A stretch of 64,000 nucleotides of DNA, taken from Riptortus pedestris. Taxonomy: Eukaryota > Arthropoda > Insecta > Hemiptera > Alydidae. Both the position numbers and the translations under genes were made by a program. How positions within the stretch are numbered: the stretch's first letter is position 1; each line of letters begins with the position of its first letter. The notes beneath the pieces are model-generated. The model searched no databases, was not told the origin of the DNA, and was given only the letters and a program-made list of their open reading frames with translations. Below, in pieces: positions 35,196 through 46,320 of this stretch. The stretch covers positions 105,513,001-105,577,000 of the forward strand of contig CM032231.1 in assembly GCA_019009955.1 (NCBI GenBank), given 5' to 3'.

Positions 35196-37285
35196 AATGT
35201 TTTAATGAAAATTATAACAGTATTATAAATAAAGTTAAAAATGTTTAACTGTAAATGGCAATAATAAAATAAAATAGACGAAGTGAAAAAACGCTACTCA
35301 TGAAAAAGAACAACAAAAAAACAATTTCCATTAACAAAATGTGAATAACTAACAGGCTACATAACGTACCAAGCACTATAAAAAATGTTTTTTTTTTGTT
35401 TTTTTTTTTTTTCTAAAAATCTAATTCATTTAATATATAACTTAATTATTATTTGTCTTTAATATTTATTTTGTTCCTTGCTGTAATTTCATATCAAGAG
35501 CGAATTACAGCAGTGCTCATGTGTATTAATAAATTAATACAAGAGTTCAAATCAACATTCCAAACACGATATTCGGAGGCAACCCTGCTTTTAAAGCACT
35601 TGCTCAGTTCACTGGACGATCAGCTCTTAACGTATTTTAAAATACTGAAATTATTCTTAAATTTACTATTGATTTAGAGCATTTATGATATTCATCTATT
35701 TCAGATAGTTGTCTCAAGTTCTTGGTATGTTCTGATGTTCTTTTCAAGCTGAGTTTTTGCCAAAACCCGTTGACAGCCTATCGCTATTTATTCAATGCGA
35801 CTCATATGCATTCAATCACATGGACCTCTCTCTCAATGGCTAGTTCTTTGTCTGCCAAGTAGTCCTGTTGACATCTCTTTTGAGACCTGGACTTCTCTTT
35901 CAAACACAGACACCCCCCCCCCTTCAACAAATTCAAAGATACTCGTATTGCTTGTGTTCCGGTCTACTCGCTCGGCGCAGCAAGTCTTGCTGAGTCAAAG
36001 CCTTCAGCAGAATTACACTCGAGTCATTCCTGCCCAACGCGGCGCCATCCCGTTTTGCACGACAAGCATCTTCCCTGAATCGTGAACTGTGGCATCCACC
36101 CAGCGTAGTTTTGGTCTCTCATTTCGCCTCTTCAAGAAAGATCTTTTTTCGACATCTCCTGCTATCCTAATTCCCAGTAGGAAGACAGCCCCCCTTAAAT
36201 AAACGCTCCGGTTGCAACAACCTGGTCCTTGTATTGGCCATATATCTACTACAACATCTTCCATATATATTTACGGAAGAACATGTCGACGAGCGAAAAA
36301 TATTTCGACCGTCGAGATCAAGAAACATGTTTATTTATTTATTTATTTTGTAGTAAATAGGCACCTAACTCGGGAGAGTTATTTGTGCCTAAGTGTTCGA
36401 TATTCTATTTCCATTTTCCTTCTTGTTGTCCAATAGTCCCTTTCTTCAGATAAACCATCCACTTCTCAGCCCTCCGCTACCCTCACCTATATTGCATCTC
36501 TCCTATTTTTCATTATCCCCAATTCTGTGATTAATACTTCTTTGATTTTTGTATTCACGATTGAATGCCAGATTTTCCGAACATATTTGTTCGTTCTCTA
36601 GTTTCTCCTTGTCTAAAATCTCATTTAGATCCTTCCAGGGAGGAAACACTGGAGGGTACAATAAAATTGGAGTCTACATTCTCATATTGGCTAATGGTTA
36701 CCGGAAGCCAACTTTTAAAGGATGTATTTGGTTTCATTGATTTGCTAGATTTCGTAAAACGCAGTAACAGTTAATGCGTCGAAATTTTCCCACAACTCCT
36801 GTGTTCTCTAAGTCAACCCCTAAAGGCCAATGAAGAAATAGCTGCTTTCTAAGGGTGCTAGTCGACTGGAAACAATTTGATTTATCTATGAAGAATGATT
36901 TTCTTTGCGTAGGAAAATAAATTCTAAAATTCGGTTGGAAGTATTCGCAATAGTACTTTTTCGTTACTAGAGGGCTATCTTAAGTTTCTGCTCCACGTTT
37001 TTTTTCTTCGTGGACTGTAGACGTGAAATTAATTTTCCTACAAATACTGTAACTTATTTCCACTGCATTGAAGTCTTGCATCGTACGATACAATACTATC
37101 GGTATTCCACAGTAAAACTTTATTTTTTGCTGCTGAAGTAAAAACCTTTCTCATTTACAATTCTACGTGGATTTTTTTTTCTATATTTCTTTCATTAATT
37201 GTTCAAGGTACTCAGCATTTCTCAGATAATGTGACAATATGAACTCTGTTTAATTGATCATTTAACGTAAGATAAAATATTTCGA
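35196..37285. other. Unassigned sequence with a LINE remnant
   Basis: AT-rich to 35760, then a mixed-composition stretch to about 36550 that includes a decayed reverse-transcriptase C-terminus on the minus strand. Beyond that, unique sequence with no gene. Confidence 0.4.
35930..36150 (-). pseudogene. Decayed LINE ORF2 C-terminus
   Basis: Minus-strand translation contains NERPKLRWVD (codons within 36092-36128), followed in the same frame by KMLVVQNG, and in a shifted frame by NSVLLKALTQQDLLRRA. The pattern RPK-RW-D, then a LxVxN motif, then a W/R-rich stretch and a leucine-rich end is what follows the reverse transcriptase in RTE/R1-like LINEs. At least one frameshift is needed, so it is dead. 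Assignment rests on motif resemblance only. Confidence 0.4.
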
Positions 37286-37372
37286 AATCTAGCGATGGAC
37301 CCTTGAGGAAGTGTAGAAAGTTGTGTCATGAGTACAACATGAGTAGCTAATTCGAAAATACGCTAATAAAAT
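37286..37372 (-). repeat. HINE-like 5' fragment, decayed
   Basis: AGCGATGGACCCTTGAGGAAG, then GTCATGAGTACAACATGAGTAGC and a broken palindrome (AATTCGAAAATACGCTAATAAA). Aligns with the minus-strand 5' module (CGATGGACATTTGAAG .. GTCATGAGTACAACCTCAATAGC). Confidence 0.6.
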
Positions 37373-38277
37373 AAATGCAATCCATTCATTATTTAAAAAA
37401 ATAAAAGTTAATTTATTGGTGATATGACACTTGAAGTTATTAGAATCCTATAAAATGATGCAGCTTTGAAGGTAACTCTCCCGTCAGAGATTCGTAATAA
37501 ATCTTTTTATCATACAGGAAAGCAATTTATTCAAAGAGTTTTTTTCCAATATTTACAAAGTTACGACCAATTTACAACAGAACGTGGAAAATGCATAATG
37601 ACTGGAGTAAACAGGAAAGCCATGAAATGGCAGTCAAGTCCTTTTATGAATGCAGTGATTTGCAATATGAAGTTTATTGGGTCTTTCGTCAAGCAGGCTA
37701 AAACTATCAGTCGATGAGGCAAGCAAAATCAGTGTGCACGAGCCTCATTACTATACGTACCATAAATCTATGGAAAACCATGAAGTTTTGGAAAGTAATT
37801 TCTTATTCTTTGTTCAACGCGAGATTACCTTCAAAAATCGCAAGGGCATTGACAATAGCCAGCAAGCCTACAGGATTAAAGAAGTTGCCGTTGAAATGAT
37901 CTTTTTTGTAAAGACAAATCCAACAAAATCATCTCGCATTTGATTTGAGTTAGCCTGAAGCCTTACCACCAGTGGCTTTTAATCCTCACATTGGAAGTGA
38001 TAATCCGGACAATAAAAAGCCATTTTTGTGGTATCATAAGCTCACACTGATCGTGGAAATATGTCGACTTGTTCATTCTGAGTAGAGATGGAGTTCACTG
38101 CTTAAGACTCAGTATAGACAATTATGAAACGAAGAAAATCAAGGCAGATGATAGGAGGAATGCTTACAAGGACCAAAAGTTCCATGATTAAACAAACCAT
38201 TTCAGGAAGTTTAGCTTATTGCTAAGGAAAATGGACCTAGTTTCGTTTTCAAGTATGGCAGGGAAAAGTGAACACAA
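37373..38277 (+). other. Unrecognised open stretches
   Basis: Frames 37466-37717 (83 codons) and 37677-37943 (88 codons) overlap in different phases, have non-repetitive amino-acid content rich in Lys and Phe, and could be two halves of one frameshifted ORF. I recognise no domain. The following 300 bp also has coding-like composition but is full of stops. Possibly an old transposase or gag-like ORF; no function assigned. Confidence 0.25.
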
Positions 38278-39065
38278 GAAAGTCCGTCACGCAGGGGCTG
38301 CGTAAACTAAGCAGATTTCCCTCGTGAAGTTTAGTAATAGATAAATATACATACTGCTAACACAACGCCGTGAATAAATACAAACGGAAATAAGAAATGT
38401 TTCATCCAACTTCAATAGCCTGCCGACAGGAAGCGTTAGGTTAGAAATGTAAACAAACGGGTCCCGCCTAACACCGGAAAGAAAAACAATTACTGAAATA
38501 TATCAGAATATAACACATTAATTTTATTGAGAACTATTTACTATATCTAGTACTGTAATTAATAATGAGTCAGAATAATTGTTATCTCAATCAATAAAAT
38601 GTTAGTAGTCCAAAACTTTAAGATGGGGGGGGGGGGCACCAGGACATATTTACATGTATCTCGTATAATAAAGGTCTCTTGAATACAATTTTTGGTATTT
38701 AAACTTCCAATAATGTGATTTATTATGTATCAGAGTATTGTTTACGTAACATGAGTAGAAGTGGCGGTTTGGTGAAAACTGAAAAATGCAAATATCTCGG
38801 TTAATATTCAAGATAGAGAATAAATGTATATAACAATATTTATAGTACATTTAATTTGTAATAAGATTGATTCTGTATAATTTTTCGATCCGACGTATAG
38901 TAACGGAGATATTTCGAATTTTCGAAAATCCTCCCCTCTAAACCCCCCCTCCCACTGGTCCGATTTCAGCCGTTAACGAACTTGATCTTTCTTTTTACAT
39001 AAAACGCTTAAATATGAAGTTTGGTAAGGATTAAACAAAAATTGCGACCGCTAGAGCGGTAACAG

Positions 39066-39124
<59 letters not shown>

Positions 39125-39264
39125 TATATATATACAGTTTTGAACGGACCTCATTTTCGTCATCTACTAGGTAGGATCGATGGACATTTGAAGAAAAATG
39201 TCGAAAATTCCGTCATGAGTACAACCTCAATAGCTGATTTCCCTTAAGGGAAATCTGCTAAAAA
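38278..39264 (-). repeat. HINE-like element, type C, longest single-core copy (987 bp)
   Basis: 3' end at 38278 (AGTCCGTCACGCAGGGGCTGCGT: intact hairpin), type C module with an AACAATTACTGAAATATATC segment, C/G-run near 38628-38637, core, CTCCCACTGGTCCGATTTCAG, ACCGCTAGAGCGGT, TA array about 39068-39134, 5' module, perfect palindrome and AGCTAAAA-type 5' end at 39264. Confidence 0.9.
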
Positions 39265-39530
39265 AGACATGGTCTAGCCATTGGGAAAAAATACTTGAAG
39301 CCGTGAAGAAAAAAATTTGGAGTACTATGATGAGCCTAACATCATCGGCAATTTTAAGAATGGCAACTGTGACAGTGCATGTGATAGGAATGGAATACAG
39401 CTGGAAAGACTTAGGTCGTACACAACGAAAAATAATGCTGTAAGGAAACTCGACATCAGCAATTGGATCAGCAATAGTCTGGCTCAGAACATCGAGGAAT
39501 GGCATAAAACGGATTGGTAGAGGAATCATT
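39265..39530 (-). pseudogene. Possible reverse-transcriptase remnant
   Basis: Minus-strand translation contains ILKIADDVRLI followed about 12 residues later by FSQWLDHVF. This resembles the ILKFADDTKL motif and the downstream W of LINE reverse transcriptases (CR1/jockey-like). In another frame upstream, LTALFFVVYDLS resembles LGPLLFLIYINDL, at roughly the right distance. The HINE 5' end abuts it at 39264, consistent with insertion into an already dead LINE. Weak, frameshifted evidence. Confidence 0.3.
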
Positions 39531-39556
39531 CCGTAAGCATTAAAATGCCTTAAAGT

Positions 39557-39700
39557 TCAATAGGCTAATTGGGATGGTTTATTTACGGGTTACCACCATT
39601 TTCTAGCCAGGGTGGGACGAAGGATTTCATTTAATGATTACGTCAATAAATAAGTTCATATTGCCCTGGTGGGAAATCACGCTCCCCCCCCCCCCTACAA
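39557..39700 (-). repeat. tRNA-derived SINE, partial
   Basis: Body in reverse: GGTTACCACCATTTTCTAGCC, GGGTGGGACGAAGGATTTC, then TATTGCCCTGGTGGGAAATCACG as the decayed head. A C-run follows. Confidence 0.7.
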
Positions 39701-41544
39701 GTCCCTGGTGTGATGGTCAGTCCGTCATTCTTTTCATTAAAGATACTGACTCCTTGTTAACGGGAGTTGTAAGTTGTGCTAATCACCCAACCACGTGGGA
39801 AAATAACTAGAATAAGTGACTACGAAAGTATTATGACGGCCCAACTAAAAGAAGCTTCATTAAATTCGCTTCATGAAATGCTCTGTTACAATACCATAAC
39901 ATGACCCACCTTAGCGGTAGTAAATAAAGCTAAGTGGTACATCTTTGAAATAAAATTAATTAAAAGATGACAAACTACGACGACGTCTTTGAACTTTTGC
40001 AGCATATCTGTGATGCCAATCAAAGGTACATTCTTAAAATAGTAACAGGAAATATCCTAAGATCAGACCCAGTTCGATCCATCCATAGCTGTAAACAATC
40101 TTCACATCATAAGCAACAACAGCCATAACTTTTCCTGCTGCTAAAACTCTCTTTGCTAGCCGAGCCATGTTCTCGAATAAGGAAAGAACCAGATTAATCA
40201 TGCGCCTGTATAAAATAATAATAAAAGATGAGTTTTGTAAAAAAAAAAAAAAGTTTTACTTTGAGGGTATAAACCACTTACACTCAATCACTATTGAAAA
40301 TAGAATAGGCGACAAGATTGGTCTAGTTCAACTTACAGTCCAGGTACTTAGTACACCTATCGACGACCACTATGGAGTAATCCAAAACTCAATTAATAAT
40401 TGCAGTAGCGGAAAGGAATAAATGGTTCGCAGATGATAACACCGCTAGGGTGTAAATGTAATGACAGAGGACTCTTCAAGATGAGTACTTATTTTAGGAA
40501 AATTAAAACACGGCTTTATGTGGATTCGATTGCTGAAGAGAAATGAAGGGTAGTCATGTTCGGCTAATGAAAAGAATACTTCTAGCAGCTGCTGAATAGT
40601 GGAAGACGCGCAGACGATGGATCAAATTGTTTACCTGCACGAAAAGCACTCAAAAATCGAGTAACTGGCCCATACTCAATGACGTATTTCCATAAAGGCC
40701 AAAAAAAAAAAAAAAACCTCTCTCGCCAACCCTGTTAAAATTGATTCCAAAAAAGTTGTCCTGAAATTTGGATGGGTTGGAATGATTCTGTTATTTGTTT
40801 TCTTTATTAGTTTATTTCATTTAAAGCTTTGCTCTACATGCTTTCTAACCTTCCAATCAATAATTTGTTTGGTGTGTCCCAGCATTATTTATAAACTGCA
40901 TAAAATTAGGAAAATAACTGACAGTCATCAAAACTTTGAATAAACCTCATATTCATAGATAATATTTTAATCATTTTATAATTATAAAATTATATTTTGA
41001 TGACTTTCTTTTTTCTAGGTAACTAACCCTCATCGATCTTCAACCAAGTTGCCAATGCGTATTGCTTCACGTTCTATATCGACCTCTTGAAGTAAGTCTT
41101 AATCGTATCTTTTCATATTTAAGTATTATGAACGTATATGCGAACGTATGCTTACTTTATGTATGTGCGTAAAAACGGAGTTTAATAAAATTCTGTCTTT
41201 TATTTGTTTCACGTTTGAAGAAATATCTATTATTTATATTGGTGAAAGTTTTTTTTTACAGTTGCATGTTTGTCTTCAGCATGTAATGTCTTTTTCGATC
41301 ACTGGTCCCGAGACCATCTCATACATTCTATAAAAGCAAGTCCATTAAGCTTTCTTTCATTTCATTTGTAAATCCAACTGACACATAACAGCTGATCATA
41401 CCATTGTTATATAAATAAGAAACATTTAGATTTATCAACCATTGTATATCTGGTTCAAAAGTATTGTTATTAAGAAATATTCCTCCTGCCATAAAACCCA
41501 TTAACTTTCTAATAAAGAATTTGTTTAGAAATAATAGGTTCTTA
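39701..41544. other. Unassigned sequence
   Basis: A short plus-strand stretch reading KWFADDNTA (40419-40445) resembles an RT F/YxDD motif but has no supporting context. Otherwise AT-rich unique sequence, no gene. Confidence 0.35.
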
Positions 41545-41752
41545 GGTTGGCCGAATGCGTTAAAGCATTGGTCTTAATCTCACTTAGTAAATCTAGGTCG
41601 CGAGTTCGATTCTCACCTGGGAAATAGAAATTTATTTATAGACGGACTCATTAAATACAATCCTTAGTCCCACCTTTGCTAGGAAAGGGTGGTAAGCTGT
41701 AGATAACCAGCCTCAATTAGCTATAGTTGCATAAAGTGGACGTAAATAAGAA
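41545..41752 (+). repeat. tRNA-Leu-like SINE, most complete copy
   Basis: The head reads like a type II tRNA: GGTTGGCCGAATGCGTTAAAGC (A-box region), an anticodon-loop-like CTTAATC (TAA, Leu), and B-box-like GAGTTCGATTC at 41602-41612. Then TTTATAGACGGACTCATTAAATACAATCC, the conserved body (TTTGCTAGGAAAGGGTGG, CTGTAGATAACCAGCC) and tail AAAGTGGACGTAAATAA. It is not a functional tRNA gene: the acceptor stem does not close and the element continues about 130 bp further. Confidence 0.8.
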
Positions 41753-41904
41753 ACACTAATTATGGTTAAGTTATTTTTAATTAATTAATTAATTATTGTT
41801 AGCATTGCATACTCATTACCACTTCCAGGTACAACAAATTCACTTGAAGAAAACAAACAACTTGTTTTCTCAATAGTGGACAGGAGATACTTTGAATTGA
41901 ATTA

Positions 41905-42024
41905 TTTATTAACGTCCACTTTTTGCAGCTAAGGCTAATTGGGACTGGTTATCTACAGGTTACCACCCTTTTCTAGCCAGGGTGAGACTAAAGATTTTAT
42001 TTAATTAATTCCGTCACTAAATAA
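41905..42024 (-). repeat. tRNA-derived SINE, 5'-truncated
   Basis: Inverse of the body and tail (TTATTTATTAACGTCCACTTT, GGTTACCACCCTTTTCTAGCC, CGTCACTAAATAAAT). With the copy at 41545-41752 it forms an inverted pair about 150 bp apart. Confidence 0.8.
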
Positions 42025-42392
42025 ATGGATACTTTATAAAATACTTTTCTAATATTGTCAGACCAAAAAAAAAACTCTGGAAGATGTTATTCTCATCACT
42101 TCCGTTATTGACTACTCTAGATATCGGTTGATAAAAAATTTCTTCAGGATATTGGAAATAACATTACACTCTTAACGAGATCTCTGATCAGAAGATTTCT
42201 CCTCTGTTTGAGTTAGAATGGCAAATACAACAGACGGATCAGAAGTGAACAACGTGAACAAGCGAAAGAAACAAACAGTTATGCTCCTATAGAAGGGTGC
42301 AAATCAATATTTCATTTGGGTGGCCAATAATTTTTAATTCTTTCCAACAAAATTTAGTTTTGACATAGTCCATGCATAAATTATCGACATAC
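42025..42392. other. Unassigned sequence
   Basis: Unique AT-rich sequence; nothing recognised. Confidence 0.4.
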
Positions 42393-42428
42393 TTTTAGCA
42401 GATTTCCCTTAAGGGATGAGGTCCGTTC

Positions 42429-42494
<66 letters not shown>

Positions 42495-43175
42495 TATATA
42501 TATTTGTCTGTTAACGCTCTAGCGGTCGCAATTTTTGTTTGATCGTTACGAAACTCGATATATAACCGTTTTATGTAAAAAGACAGATCAAGTTCGTTAA
42601 TGGCTGAAGTCGGACCAGAGGGAGGGGGGTTTAGAGGGGGGATTTTCGAAAATTCGAAATATCTCCGTTATTATGCTTCGGATCAAACAATTGTATAGAA
42701 TCAAACTTATTGCAAATTAAATGTACTATAAAAATTGTTATGTGCATTTATTCTCTATCCTGAATATTAACCGAGATATTTGCATTTTTATGAAGTGGAC
42801 GGGTATCATTCGGATTAGTTCGGCCATTTTAGTAACTGATCGGCTCAGGTGGAAGGTCCTTCCAACCTTTCCTGTCGTTTCTAACCTTACCTTACCTTCG
42901 TTACTTTGTGAGATTTATGCAAATACGTTCTGTTCATCCGCCCCCATCCGTCTTTAGTTCTTAGGCTACTAAAATTTGAGTTATTAAAATATAAATTATT
43001 CTTACAATTCAGAAGCCGTTCCAGTTGGGAATTTACTAAAATTAACAGAAAGATTTCTCATTACCGTTTGTATTTACTCATGGTGGTGTTGTGTTACCAG
43101 TATGCAGATTTCTCTATTGCTAAACTTCACATGGGAAATCTGCTTAGTTAACGCAGCCCCTGCGGGACGGACTTT
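42393..43175 (+). repeat. HINE-like element, type C, 5' module deleted
   Basis: TTTTAGCAGATTTCCCTTAA is joined directly to GGGATGAGGTCCGTTC: about 100 bp of the 5' module, including one arm of the palindrome, is missing. TA array about 42434-42503, GCTCTAGCGGTCGC, core, GC-rich joint with TAACCTTACC, type C module and a 3' hairpin ACGCAGCCCCTGCGG. Confidence 0.9.
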
Positions 43176-43892
43176 TTATTAATGATAATCTCCAATTATT
43201 AAACCTTGTTCCGCAACAGTCTCCTCCCACTACTCCCCGGAACCTTCGTCTATTACGTTGATATTTTGGAGCACTTTTTTGTTGTTGTAAAAATATACCT
43301 TCATTCAGTGTCCTCTTCTGCATTTCCTTCTCCCGTGTAATATTCCGTAGTTGTGAAGTGCCTTAAATGCCGTTTCTTCCGATTTACGAACACCACTGAG
43401 CTGTATCAAATTCATGATTACTAATTATAATTTTCGAATAACCTATATTACTTAATAACTCTTAGTAGGTAATAAATATATAGATCATTTAGAAGAACCA
43501 GCGACGGACTGTGACCCTCCTCAAATCATATAGCCGTGTACTCCAACCCCCCCCCCTCCAGCGGAATGTTTGATACCAAATTTAATGCAATCAAAATTTT
43601 ATTTGGTAACAAACATATATAAGTCATAATACCCTTACTAGCAGGTTTTTAATAAGAATATTTTTATTTGAAATTAATAAAATAAGTAGCCGATGACTTT
43701 GAGGTAATAAAATACAAATATTTATTGTAGGCTATTATAGAATTAAATAAATCTAGATTATCCTGTAACAATAATTCAGGAGAATAGTTCCTTACAAAAC
43801 ATCACTAATTTTTAAAAACTTGTGAGAATAGCATAAAGTGCAAAATACAATTGGAATATTCGCTAATTGAAATAATTATCAGCTACGTATAT
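43176..43892. other. Unassigned sequence
   Basis: Unique AT-rich sequence with a C-run near 43550. No gene. Confidence 0.4.
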
Positions 43893-44337
43893 AAAAAGTC
43901 CGTCACGCAGGGGCTGCGTGAACTAAACAGATTTCTCTCGTGAAGTTATACAATAGAGAAATCTCCATACAAGAGCCGAACGGTTACGGCAAAGGGCCGA
44001 ACTAGCTTTTGGCGGGAAATTCAAAAATCCGTTATCGGCCCAAATTTAATAAAATGCAAATACCTCGGTTAATATTCAAGATAGGGAATAAATGTATGTA
44101 ACAATATTTATAGTAAATTTAATTTGCAATAAGATTGACTCTGTACAATTTTTCGATCCGACGTATAGTAACGGAGATATTTCGAATTTTCGAAAATCCT
44201 CCCCTCTAAACCCCCCCCCCCTCCCACTGGTCCGATTTAAGCCGGTAACGAACTTGTTCTTTCTTTTTACATAAAACGACTAAATATAGAGTTTGGTAAC
44301 GATCAAACAAAAATTGGGACCGCTAGAGCGGTAACAG

Positions 44338-44431
<94 letters not shown>

Positions 44432-44557
44432 TTTTGAACGGACCTCATTTTCGTCATCTACTAGGTAGGATCGATGGACATTTGAAGAAAAATTTCGAAA
44501 ATTCCGTCATGAGTACAACCTCAATAGCTGATTTCCCTTAAGGGAAATCTGCTAAAA
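43893..44557 (-). repeat. HINE-like element, type B, full length (665 bp)
   Basis: Intact 3' hairpin on the left (GTCCGTCACGCAGGGGCTGCGT), type B module (GGGCCGAACTAGCTTTTGG), core, C-run, CGCTAGAGCGGTAACAGAC, microsatellite about 44340-44427 that changes from TA to GA, 5' module, perfect palindrome, GCTAAAA end at 44557. Confidence 0.9.
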
Positions 44558-44734
44558 TGTAAATTAATATTTTTTGGGGTGTTATTTATTTATAAAGTTA
44601 ATGAATTTTTAAATTTTGTTTTTTTATTTTTTTTTTCATTTGAGGCCCTTGGGCCCCTTTAGGGTCTTGGTCACTCGGCATTTGCGGACCAGCCGACCTG
44701 GCCAGTCGGCCCTGGGAAGAACTGTTATCGCAAC

Positions 44735-45597
44735 AAGTCTATATACTGGTAACACTACCGTGAATGTTAATTGAATAAACTACAAACGGTAATGAGAAGT
44801 CCTTCAGTCAATTTATTAATAAATAATATCTACAACGGAAAGCGGCTGAATTGTAAAGAAATAGGCCAGCCAACCTCGTAGCGCTGAATAGATAGACAGA
44901 CAGACCAGAATGAAAAACAATTAATGAAATAAATCTGACTATAACACATTAATATTATTTACTAAAGCTAGTGCTGTAATTTGCAATGAATCAAAATTTT
45001 TTCAAATCAAATTTTAGTAACTCAAGAACTAAAGAAGAGGGGGGTGGGCAGCAGAACGTATTTGCATATATCTCACAAAGTAAAATATTCAATAAAAACA
45101 ATATTTGGTATTCAACCTTGGAATGAAGTATTTCATGATATAACAGCTTATTATTAATATGACATGAGCAGGAGTGGGGGTTTGCTGAAGGCGGGAAACT
45201 GAAAAATGCAAATATCTCGGTTAACATTCATGATAGAGAATAATTTTATATAACAATATTTGTAGTAAATTTAATTTTCAATAAGATAGGTCTATACACT
45301 TTGTGATCCGACATATTGTAACGGATATATTTCGAATTTTCAAAATTTCTCCCCTAAATTCCCCCTTTCCATGGTCGGATTTCAGCCGTTAACGAACTTG
45401 ATCTTTCTTTTTACATAAAACGACAAAATATCGAGTTTGGTAACGATTAAAAAATAATTGGGACCGCTGGAGCGTTAAGAGACCAGGATATAGGATCGGT
45501 GGACATTTGAAGAAATTTTTCGAAAATCGCATCATGAGTACGACCTCAAAAGCTGATTTTCCGATTTTGCAAGCGAAATCTGCTAAAAATAACTGGC
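44735..45597 (-). repeat. HINE-like element, types A and C together, 3' end truncated
   Basis: The 3' terminus is lost; the copy begins in the type C module (ACTGGTAACACTACCGTGAATG), passes through type A (GGAGTGGGGGTTTGCTGAAGG), core and CGCTGGAGCGTT. It has no TA array (GACCAGGATATAGG only) and ends with a decayed palindrome (GATTTTCCGATTTTGCAAGC). It shows that type A lies between the core and type C in the ancestral arrangement. Confidence 0.85.
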
Positions 45598-46320
45598 GTA
45601 AGTACAAAAAAAAATTTAACAACGTCTTTCTCAATTTGAACCAAAAATTCAGGGGTTGTGGGGGTGGCCGGGCCGAGCTCACACACATGAGCCACCCCCG
45701 CCGGAGGGGAGGTGTGACGTCATTTTTTCCCTGAGCCCCACTCCTAATGAGAGTGATTAGAGAGAGAGGGGAGGTAGGGGAATCGGTGGAGGGGAGTGGC
45801 CACCTCCCCCCTCCCCCCTCCCCACCACCCCCTCCTATCCCCTCCACCCCCCGCCCACTGGACCTCCCCGCAGTTGGCGCCGGTAACTCGAGCGCTCAGC
45901 ATCTCAGGGAGTAGTAAACTCATATACACATATATACACACACATTATCTCACACACACATGGCCTCATACATGCCTAGTATGTTACAATCGGCTCAGTC
46001 TTAAGGTGTTTTTTTCGATTGTTTCACGGATTTTTCGAGATATTTGATTTGACTTTTCTTTTTTTTTTATTATTATTAAAATATCGTAATTGCCCGACAA
46101 GTGAGTGACAACCACCCGGAAGAAGAAGAAGGAATGTACATCTGAAATTGCTGTATTCTGTAAGTAAAACAATTTTTTTTTTAAATACATAGAAGATGAC
46201 AGATTTGACAGTAGTGCTCGGCGGGCTTGCCTACTTCATCCTCCTTCCTTGTACTTCCGGTATTTCCGATCTCTCTCAACTCTCTTTTTTCCCGCCTCGT
46301 ATTTCCGCGCTACACATCAT
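45598..46320 (+). promoter_or_regulatory. GC-rich island at the repeat boundary; candidate promoter/first exon
   Basis: Sharp rise in G+C just after the last dense HINE. Contains a palindromic CRE (TGACGTCA, 45715-45722), GAGAGAGAGGGG, a long pyrimidine tract (about 45801-45850), then GTTGGCGCCGGTAACTCGAGCGC. A donor-like TCT|GTAAGT starts at 46160. No long ORF on the plus strand in register with that donor; the 152-codon minus-strand frame is low-complexity Gly/Pro and runs into the HINE. Promoter identity is inference. Confidence 0.3.

Noticed and set aside
39317..39520. 67-codon plus-strand frame
   Set aside because: Opposite strand of the probable RT remnant; no recognisable family.
40419..40445. 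Reverse transcriptase from KWFADDNTA
   Set aside because: Motif alone; neither the preceding nor following residues fit an RT and stops follow at once.
41545..41620. tRNA-Leu gene
   Set aside because: The A and B boxes are recognisable but the acceptor stem is not closed, and the sequence continues as a SINE found in many copies.
45389..45847. 152-codon minus-strand frame
   Set aside because: Gly/Pro low complexity from a pyrimidine tract, then translation of the inside of a HINE.
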